Assembly (NCBI GenBank): GCA_043764135.1
Contig: JAYUKV010000116.1
Coordinates: 1-9,259, forward strand
Direction: 5' to 3'
Source: JAYUKV01 sp043764135
GTDB taxonomy: Bacteria; Patescibacteriota; JACMRA01
Length of the DNA stretch: 9,259 nucleotides
Shown here: in pieces, positions 4,162 to 9,259 of the stretch
Layout: each line of letters begins with the position of its first letter
Position numbering within the stretch: position 1 is the first letter of the stretch
Program-made: the position numbers and the translations under genes
Notes under the pieces: model-generated
Database searches by the model: none
What the model saw: only the letters and a program-made list of their open reading frames with translations
Told to the model about the DNA's origin: nothing

Positions 4162-7100
4162 TAAAAAAAGTAATAAAATTACTTTGTTATTAGCTGTATT
4201 TGCATTGATATTATCAAGCTTATTTATTGCAGTCGGTATTGCACCTATAAAAGCAATTGCAGCAACTCCAACAAATGCTAATCCTAATTATTTTTATGAT
4301 AAGGAAACTGCCTTTGTATTAAATTACTCACTGGACTACACAAATAATGGTCAATACTTGGTAACTGATCTGAATGGAAATGTTATTACTACCCCAATTC
4401 CTGTGACTGTTTGGGGAGCACCTGCAGATACTTTAACTGGTGAATATAAAAGTCATATCGGTCAGTCAACCTGTGTTAGATATCTAATAACTGAATATCA
4501 AAGAACTAATGTAAATGGTGTTTCGGGGATAAATGCAGCGCTAAATGGTTCGCCTTTGACTAGTCCAGCTGATTTATTGGAAAGGGCTAAAATTTGTGCA
4601 AACTTTATTATAGATCATATGGAGATAAAGCCGGATGATGGTGTATCTGAAAGTATATCTTCTATAGTCTCAACTGCTGATCAAGGTGATACCAGTTCTC
4701 CTAATAAGTTGTTTTATTGGGCTTTTACTAATAAGGTTGGAACAGGAGAGTTTATCGATGATGCAAATCCAGCTAATCAGAGTTCAGCAGCAAGATCCGA
4801 GTCTATGGTGGCTTGGTCTATGGCTGAGCTAGCACTTGCACTTAAGAATGCTGGAAGACCAGCTGCAGATTACCAGCCTTACTTAGATGCAGCATTAAGA
4901 TATTGGGAATGGAGAAAAACATCAGCTACTACATTGCCATTAACTTCTAACAATCTTGAAGCAGGAATTGGAAGGGATATATTTTATCCAAGTCTTGGAT
5001 TTACGCTTAGTGAAATTACTGCAAATAGTACTTATAGGACAGGAGATGGATCGATCATGGCCGATGGCTTACCTTATGGGGCAGAACCGTTTCTTAACTT
5101 TCCGCTTGGGACTGGAGACGCTCCAAATCTTCCTTACCCGAATCAATATGCTTTACAACAAGGTGCGTATGTTTCTGGATTCGGTAGAGCTATACCATAT
5201 ACCAAGAGTCTTCAACAAAATCTTGGTCCTGAAACATCTAGAGATCAATGGCAAGATTTTGGTTTTTATCCTATCTTAACTGGTGACTATCCTAACTATA
5301 GTGTTAGACCACCAACTGATCCGCTTTTTAATGATGCGACATTATCTCAACCATTAACTCACTTTGCTGGTAGAGAGTTATTGTCTGGTACTTTAAGATC
5401 AGCTTGGTTGTTCTATTCTAGTGGTGTAGATCCTAATATATTTTATTTTAGAGATAATCCTGATAAGACTCGATTAGAAGAAGCTGATTTTGGTGTTGCA
5501 ACCAAGGCTTATTGGGACTATATTAATTTCAAATTGTGGGATGAGACTCCTGGGGCAGAGGCTTGGCTGGAAGCGTTGAATAATCCTTACAAACCTTGTT
5601 TTTCATCTGGATCAGAGATACCGATTGGTGATTGGAAAGCGCCTACGATCGAATCTAAAGATCATACTGTTAATCCTGATGGTTCAGCTTTAGTTACTGT
5701 TGGTGGTGTTCAAGATAATGATTTTGAGTATTTGAATATTAACCTTAAAGGATCAGGAGTTGAAACTGTAGAAGTAGTTTACTCTATTGACAATGGTACT
5801 TCATGGATAAGTATTCCTGCGACCAAATCTGGAACTAATTATACAGCTACAATACCATCGCAACCAGATAATACAAAAGTTCTTTATTATACTAGAGCTA
5901 AAGATTATTTTAACAACTGGACAGCATTTCCTGATCAAAATACACCGATTGATACAGTTTCAGGTCCAATTGCTGCTACAGGCTCTGCAGTTCAGAGCTT
6001 TGATACATCAGGTAATGCTTCTTTGGTAAACAACGATCGAGCTCAATTTTATACCATAAATCCTACACAAAACGATCCTGTTGATTTATCTGTTGTTAAA
6101 ACACATGATCTTTCGATTGCTGGAAATAATAATTTTATAGCAGGTGAAACTGTTGCATATACTATTACTGTTACAAACAACGGGCCAGTAGCTGTAAAAA
6201 AGTTTCAAATTGAAGATAATATTCCTGCTGGAATTGTGAACGTTTCAACATTTGACCCTGTTTTTGGTTTGTATGATTCTATTACCAAGATTTATACATC
6301 TGATACTGAATTGTCGGTTGGTCAAAGCGTAGAATTCCTAATTACTGGAAATGTGCAAGAAGATTTAATTGGCCCTCTAATATTAACTAATACTGTCATA
6401 ATCTCTAATCCTAGCGACCCAACAGGTAATCCATTAACTGATTCTAATCCTGATAATAATATTTCAAATGATAGTCTTAATGTTGTACAAAAAGCTTCAC
6501 TAGGTAACTACGTTTGGAATGATGCTGATAAAGACGGTATTCAAGATTCGTCAGAATCACCAATTGCTGGTGTAACTGTAAAACTACTTGATTCTGCTGG
6601 TAATGTTGTTTCTACAACTGTTACAGACCCTTCAGGTCTATACCAATTTAAAGATCTAACTCCAGGTGTAGCTTACACAGTAGAGTTTACTCTACCTACT
6701 GGATACACTGGCGTGTCTCCACAGACACAAGGAACTGATACTACTATTGATTCTAATATTGATGTAGTAACATTAAGATCTGCACCAGTTACATTAGCTG
6801 CTGGTGAGAACAACCCTACAATTGATGCTGGATTCTTCATTGATAACCCTAAGGCTTCAATAGTAAAGAAATGGACTGCACCTGCTCCATTATCTTACAA
6901 GATTGGTGATACACTATCATTTGAGATAGTTGTTACTAATGAAGGTAATGTACCAGTTACTTCTTACAATGTAGTTGATGATTCATTTGCTTCTGCTGCT
7001 ACAGGATTAACTTGTACTCCTGCTATTGGTGATGTAACAATTGCTATTCCAGTTGGAGGATCTAACACACATACATGTACTGCTATTGTAAGTCCAACAG

Positions 7101-7417
7101 CAACAGGTCAATTAACTAATACAGCAACCCTAGCTGCTAAAGGAACTGATAAACTAGATATTGTAGCTCCTAAAACTACTAACCCTCAATCAGATGGTAA
7201 CACTACTACAGCTTTAGATACTTCTTTAGATGCAATCAAAGCAAGCCCTGCTTTAGCTTCATTGATAAACACTCCAACTGTTGTAAATAATCCAACTATA
7301 GTAAATACACCAACTGTAAGGACAGGTGGAAATATGGACTTAAACATAATATTATTTATACAAATTATGATGCTATGCTTAGTTGCACTTAAAAGAAAAT
7401 TAACTATAGAAAAGTAA
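4148..7417 (+). CDS. Large secreted surface protein with DUF11 and SdrD_B-like domains and a sortase-like tail
   Basis: This 1089-residue exported protein probably sits on the cell surface. In order: a signal peptide (residues 1-39; KKSNK, hydrophobic core, likely cut after AIA); an unrecognised domain of about 440 residues (about 40-485), mostly helical, with toroid-like stretches such as MVAWSMAELALALK and YLDAALRYWEWR; an Ig/FN3-like beta domain (about 497-610; VEVVYSIDNGTSW, YYTRAKDYFNNW); a DUF11 repeat (about 644-779; YTITVTNNGP); an SdrD_B/Cna-B-like domain (about 784-897; LGNYVWNDADKDGIQD); and a second DUF11-like repeat (about 902-1000). A linker with three N-x-P-T-V/I units (1041-1057) leads to VRTGG, a hydrophobic segment (about 1066-1081) and a basic end (KRK), resembling a sortase sorting signal. 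The helical part could be a carbohydrate-active (alpha/alpha) domain, but I see no catalytic motif. It lies downstream of the endoglucanase, in the same orientation. No Shine-Dalgarno is present; the ATG at 4148 or 4151 could start. Confidence 0.85.
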   Translation: MMFSNKKSNKITLLLAVFALILSSLFIAVGIAPIKAIAATPTNANPNYFYDKETAFVLNYSLDYTNNGQYLVTDLNGNVITTPIPVTVWGAPADTLTGEYKSHIGQSTCVRYLITEYQRTNVNGVSGINAALNGSPLTSPADLLERAKICANFIIDHMEIKPDDGVSESISSIVSTADQGDTSSPNKLFYWAFTNKVGTGEFIDDANPANQSSAARSESMVAWSMAELALALKNAGRPAADYQPYLDAALRYWEWRKTSATTLPLTSNNLEAGIGRDIFYPSLGFTLSEITANSTYRTGDGSIMADGLPYGAEPFLNFPLGTGDAPNLPYPNQYALQQGAYVSGFGRAIPYTKSLQQNLGPETSRDQWQDFGFYPILTGDYPNYSVRPPTDPLFNDATLSQPLTHFAGRELLSGTLRSAWLFYSSGVDPNIFYFRDNPDKTRLEEADFGVATKAYWDYINFKLWDETPGAEAWLEALNNPYKPCFSSGSEIPIGDWKAPTIESKDHTVNPDGSALVTVGGVQDNDFEYLNINLKGSGVETVEVVYSIDNGTSWISIPATKSGTNYTATIPSQPDNTKVLYYTRAKDYFNNWTAFPDQNTPIDTVSGPIAATGSAVQSFDTSGNASLVNNDRAQFYTINPTQNDPVDLSVVKTHDLSIAGNNNFIAGETVAYTITVTNNGPVAVKKFQIEDNIPAGIVNVSTFDPVFGLYDSITKIYTSDTELSVGQSVEFLITGNVQEDLIGPLILTNTVIISNPSDPTGNPLTDSNPDNNISNDSLNVVQKASLGNYVWNDADKDGIQDSSESPIAGVTVKLLDSAGNVVSTTVTDPSGLYQFKDLTPGVAYTVEFTLPTGYTGVSPQTQGTDTTIDSNIDVVTLRSAPVTLAAGENNPTIDAGFFIDNPKASIVKKWTAPAPLSYKIGDTLSFEIVVTNEGNVPVTSYNVVDDSFASAATGLTCTPAIGDVTIAIPVGGSNTHTCTAIVSPTATGQLTNTATLAAKGTDKLDIVAPKTTNPQSDGNTTTALDTSLDAIKASPALASLINTPTVVNNPTIVNTPTVRTGGNMDLNIILFIQIMMLCLVALKRKLTIEK

Positions 7418-7455
7418 AATCATTTATACAGACAATTTGAAGTTGATACGAAACA

Positions 7456-7626
7456 ATTTATAGCCTATTCACTTTTTAATTGTACAAAATAATCGAATAA
7501 AATTTATCTAGATATTGATTCTGTTTTTTGTCTCTTTACCCAACGGTAAAAGATAAATAATAGGAGCGATATATAGGTAAATTTGTAGATTAGTTTGTAC
7601 GGTTAAAGGGTGGATAGGCTATAAAT
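7456..7626 (+). repeat. 171-base imperfect palindrome folding into one long hairpin
   Basis: The left arm (7456-7540) pairs with the right arm (7545-7626) around a CAAC loop. By hand I count about 75 base pairs, of which 10 are G-U, plus 7 mismatches and two small bulges (7501-7502 and 7534). The outer 33 positions (7456-7488) pair without a gap or a true mismatch. The ends read ATTTATAGCC and GGCTATAAAT. It may be a small non-autonomous mobile element (MITE-like) with long terminal inverted repeats, or a structured 3' region of the surface-protein mRNA, which ends 38 bases upstream. No ORF of note lies in it, and I see no second copy in the window. Confidence 0.85.
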
Positions 7627-7629
7627 CTC

Positions 7630-7669
7630 AAAAAAAATAACACCTTAAACTATTATAGTTTAAGGTGTT
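7630..7669 (-). terminator. Intrinsic terminator of the leftward 320-residue gene
   Basis: AACACCTTAAACTA and TAGTTTAAGGTGTT form a perfect 14-bp stem with a 3-base loop (7639-7669). In the leftward RNA it is followed after one base by eight U (7637-7630). It lies 38 bases beyond the stop codon at 7708. Rightward, no T run follows, so it acts mainly on the leftward transcript. Confidence 0.9.
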
Positions 7670-7707
7670 GTATTAACAGATCGACATTTCATCGAAACAG
7701 TGTAGAA

Positions 7708-8670
7708 TCAATAAAGCTTATCCTCTAGTACTTCCCCAATAAAAACTGCAATGGTCGATGTGAAAATAGAATTTACCGCATCTTTACTCATTGACTTTTT
7801 CCAGAACCTAGCAGGCTTGATAGCTGACAGAAGCTCCAAAAACATTTTAATGGAAGAGTGTTTTGGGATTATTGACTCTAGTGAATCCAATCCTGCAACC
7901 GATCGGTTAAAGAATTGTTTTGAATTGGTGTAAGAGTTTACTAATGATCTACTTTCTCGTAAGTAACTACAATATGGCAAATCATCTTTAAAGGCTCTTA
8001 AAATTGGAAGTAGGAAATGATTGATTTTGATCTTACATAACCTCTTTTGTGAATCAGGAAGAAATAAACTACAGACGTATAGCACAAAAGCTAACAAAAC
8101 AGCTTCTGATAATATAGCGTAGAATTTTTCTAATCCAGTTGCATCATTTGTACCTTCTGACTTTAATACCTCCAAAAATGGGACCGTGTAACTATGTGAC
8201 AAAAACTCAAGTCTGTTAACAATAAAATACCTTAGTATCTCTATTTCAGAACTTGAAAATTGCCTACCATTAAACATCGAACCAATATCTAAGGCCAGTG
8301 AAGTTTTGGTAAAAAACATTTTGGGCGTTAGAAAAGATTCAGGCTCACCATCAACATGAGAGAATGCATGAAGCATTGTTAACGATCGAGTAGCTTGCTT
8401 ATTTTCCATCTTGTACAACTTATAGCAAGAGCTAAACAGAAAAGTATTCAATTCTGAAAATCTCTTTCCAAGATATAAATGTTGTAAGCCATCTACTTTT
8501 AATGCTGAAGCCAAAACTGACATAGCATTAGGATAATTGGCCAATGTTTTTACATATGAATCTCGCAGTTTAGGGTGCTTAATCCAAGGCGGGCTTTTAT
8601 ACTTACCCTGTTTCGCAATGTCAAAACCCTTTTCCAAGTGATCAACGTATTTCGCAATATCGTTTAACAT
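7708..8670 (-). CDS. Orphan protein of 320 residues, function unknown
   Basis: I do not recognise this protein. It is predicted to be mainly helical. Residues 1-60 are soluble-looking (IAKYVDHLEKGFDIAKQGKYK, PPWIKHPKLRDSYV). A hydrophobic stretch at about 187-204 (AILSEAVLLAFVLYVCSLFL) could be a single membrane helix or a buried core helix. Residues 209-235 are basic and amphipathic. There is no signal peptide, repeat or recognisable catalytic motif. The start at 8670 (MLNDIAKYV) has no Shine-Dalgarno; an ATG 28 bases upstream is out of frame. It ends in TGA, with an excellent terminator just downstream. The ORF is long, uninterrupted and matched by that terminator, so I believe it is a real gene transcribed alone. 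Neighbours say nothing about its role. Confidence 0.75.
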   Translation of the reverse strand: MLNDIAKYVDHLEKGFDIAKQGKYKSPPWIKHPKLRDSYVKTLANYPNAMSVLASALKVDGLQHLYLGKRFSELNTFLFSSCYKLYKMENKQATRSLTMLHAFSHVDGEPESFLTPKMFFTKTSLALDIGSMFNGRQFSSSEIEILRYFIVNRLEFLSHSYTVPFLEVLKSEGTNDATGLEKFYAILSEAVLLAFVLYVCSLFLPDSQKRLCKIKINHFLLPILRAFKDDLPYCSYLRESRSLVNSYTNSKQFFNRSVAGLDSLESIIPKHSSIKMFLELLSAIKPARFWKKSMSKDAVNSIFTSTIAVFIGEVLEDKLY

Positions 8671-8991
8671 GTTTCTTACGCTTGAAAAGGATTGTCATCT
8701 TCACTAGTGCACGAACAGAACAATCTACTGATGTTCCAAATTAAGACGTCAAACATAAAACACCTTCGTTAATAGTAATTTAGAACCAATTTAGTTATTT
8801 TTGCTAAAACTGAATAATTATACAAATAATCCAAAAGTTCCAAGGTTATTGGATCTTTTAATTTATATGTAATTTATCATTTTTAATTAAAATAATTAAA
8901 AAGGTACTAATTATCTATAACATATATTTTAACAAATGTAAAATGCAACTAAACTATCACCTCAAAGAACTAACGAGATCTATTAAAATAC
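8671..8991. other. AT-rich intergenic stretch with no gene seen
   Basis: I find no credible coding sequence, RNA gene or strong terminator here. On the minus strand TTGACG (8747-8752) with TAGATT (8722-8727) is a poor promoter candidate for the leftward gene because its spacer is 19 bases. Minor dyads are CACTAGTG (8702-8709), a 5-bp stem TCCAA/TTGGA (8839-8853) followed by TCTTTT, and an A/T-only 9-bp stem (8880-8902). None is convincing alone. Confidence 0.6.
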
Positions 8992-9017
8992 ACACCATAA
9001 ATATTGATTTATGGTGT
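8992..9017 (-). terminator. Terminator of the truncated leftward membrane-protein gene
   Basis: ACACCATAAAT and ATTTATGGTGT form a perfect 11-bp stem with a 4-base loop. Leftward it is followed by GTATTTTAATA, and rightward by ATAATTTT, so it may work in both directions. It lies 37 bases past the stop codon of the gene fragment at 9055-9165, supporting that fragment as a genuine 3' end. Confidence 0.65.
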
Positions 9018-9054
9018 ATAATTTTCGAACAAACTTAATAAAAAAATAAAAGTT

Positions 9055-9165
9055 CTATCTAAAAGTTGCAAATGCCCACCCTCCTAAAACAGTAAGAATT
9101 AACAAGTTCAAAGCAACGATAAAGACTTGAAGTACTTTTTGCTTATTCTTAGGATCGGACCATAT
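9055..9165 (-). pseudogene. 3' fragment of a membrane-protein gene, apparently cut by an IS
   Basis: Read leftward, one frame gives about 36 residues ending in TAG: a short charged part (WSDPKNKQKVLQ), a hydrophobic helix (VFIVALNLLILTVLGGWAF) and ATFR. It has no in-frame ATG or GTG start, the frame closes with TAA (9175-9177) inside the presumed insertion sequence, and a terminator sits just downstream. I read this as the C-terminal end of a gene whose 5' part lies beyond the insertion sequence, outside the window. The family cannot be named from so little; a small one-helix protein starting at a rare codon is an alternative. Confidence 0.55.
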
Positions 9166-9186
9166 AGAACCCGTTTAACAACTTTC

Positions 9187-9210
9187 TAATTTTACTGTAT
9201 AGTAAAATTA
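9187..9210 (+). promoter_or_regulatory. Perfect 10-bp dyad just before the transposase start codon
   Basis: TAATTTTACT (9187-9196) and AGTAAAATTA (9201-9210) pair around a GTAT loop and end two bases before the ATG. It could be a transposase or repressor binding site, or a hairpin that blocks translation of RNA read in from outside, a known way for insertion sequences to limit transposition. Which applies cannot be told here. Confidence 0.5.
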
Positions 9211-9212
9211 AT

Positions 9213-9259
9213 ATGGTTTACAGCTCAGACTTATCAGAGAAAGAATTTAAAATAATCGA
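9213..9259 (+). CDS. Start of an IS5-family transposase (partial, runs off the window)
   Basis: Only the first 15 codons are visible: MVYSSDLSEKEFKII. This fits the conserved N-terminus of IS5-group transposases of the IS427/IS1031 type (x-Y-S/P-S-D-L-T/S-x-x-x-W/F-x-x-I), a DUF4096-like segment preceding the DDE catalytic domain. The catalytic part is not in the window, so intactness is unknown. No Shine-Dalgarno is present, as for the other genes here. Confidence 0.75.
   Translation, partial: MVYSSDLSEKEFKII

Larger units (their letters stand above)
9166..9259 (+). mobile_element. Left end of an IS5-family insertion sequence (partial)
   Basis: The element probably begins at GAACCCGTTTAACAACTTT, next to ATA/TA target-like bases at 9163-9165. 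It contains a perfect dyad (9187-9210) and the transposase start at 9213. The boundary is inferred from where the leftward gene frame breaks; the right end and target duplication lie outside the window, so neither end can be confirmed. Confidence 0.6.

Noticed and set aside
7456..7500. Origin of the long hairpin from the IS5-type element at 9166 (ACTTTTTAATTGTAC at 7471-7485 versus ACTTTCTAATTTTAC at 9181-9195)
   Set aside because: The match is 13 of 15 bases in AT-rich DNA; the outer ends do not align without several gaps, and the other arm suggests a different, incompatible alignment. The full IS would be needed.
1..9259. CRISPR arrays, tRNA or rRNA genes, toxin-antitoxin pairs and phage genes
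   Set aside because: I scanned for spaced direct repeats, tRNA-like arms and typical small gene pairs and found nothing convincing.

Overview
This AT-rich window (by eye about two thirds A+T) looks like accessory or surface-function DNA from a small-genome bacterium. The standard code is used: stops are TAA or TGA, and no long ORF has an internal TGA. None of the genes has a Shine-Dalgarno (SD) sequence in front of its start, yet several have recognisable sigma70-type promoters, one so close to the ATG that the mRNA may be leaderless. A large secreted protein with DUF11 and SdrD_B-like modules ends in a sortase-like tail (TGG motif, hydrophobic segment, basic end). Together these make a Patescibacteria/CPR-type lineage my best guess. 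A host-associated bacterium such as a Rickettsiales or Bacteroidetes endosymbiont cannot be excluded, because the VF530/DUF2132 and IS5-type genes would also fit there.

Layout. Positions 1-147 hold two hairpins and a short direct repeat that together end the leftward gene at 148-696, which encodes a small protein with a histidine/glycine-rich tail. Positions 697-933 hold overlapping divergent promoters, a short rightward transcription unit that ends in a strong intrinsic terminator, and the promoter of the next gene. The rightward genes follow: a VF530/DUF2132 protein (934-1188), a highly charged coiled-coil protein of unknown function (1307-2647), a secreted GH5 endoglucanase (about 2791-3939) and a 1089-residue surface protein (4148-7417). 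Positions 7456-7626 form one very long imperfect hairpin. A leftward orphan gene (7708-8670) has a textbook terminator at 7630-7669. After a roughly 320-base stretch with no visible gene comes the terminator and 3' end of a leftward membrane-protein gene. That gene is apparently cut by an IS5-family insertion sequence whose transposase starts at 9213 and runs off the window.

How the genes may work together. The only functional pair the sequence supports is the endoglucanase and the surface protein. They are adjacent, share orientation, are both exported and probably have separate promoters. The enzyme would cut beta-1,4-glucan outside the cell, while the large protein, probably wall-anchored, could bind a polymer or a partner cell. 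This is inference; the helical N-terminal domain of the large protein is not one I recognise. The other genes look like single transcription units.

The observation most worth checking is the 7456-7626 hairpin. The ten transition-type differences between its arms all give G-U pairs in the rightward RNA and none gives A-C, as expected if the rightward RNA fold were under selection. Next in interest are the short terminated unit at 718-836, which shares a 19-base block with the start of the 1089-residue gene, and the GAAA-loop hairpin over the first ATGs of the endoglucanase gene.
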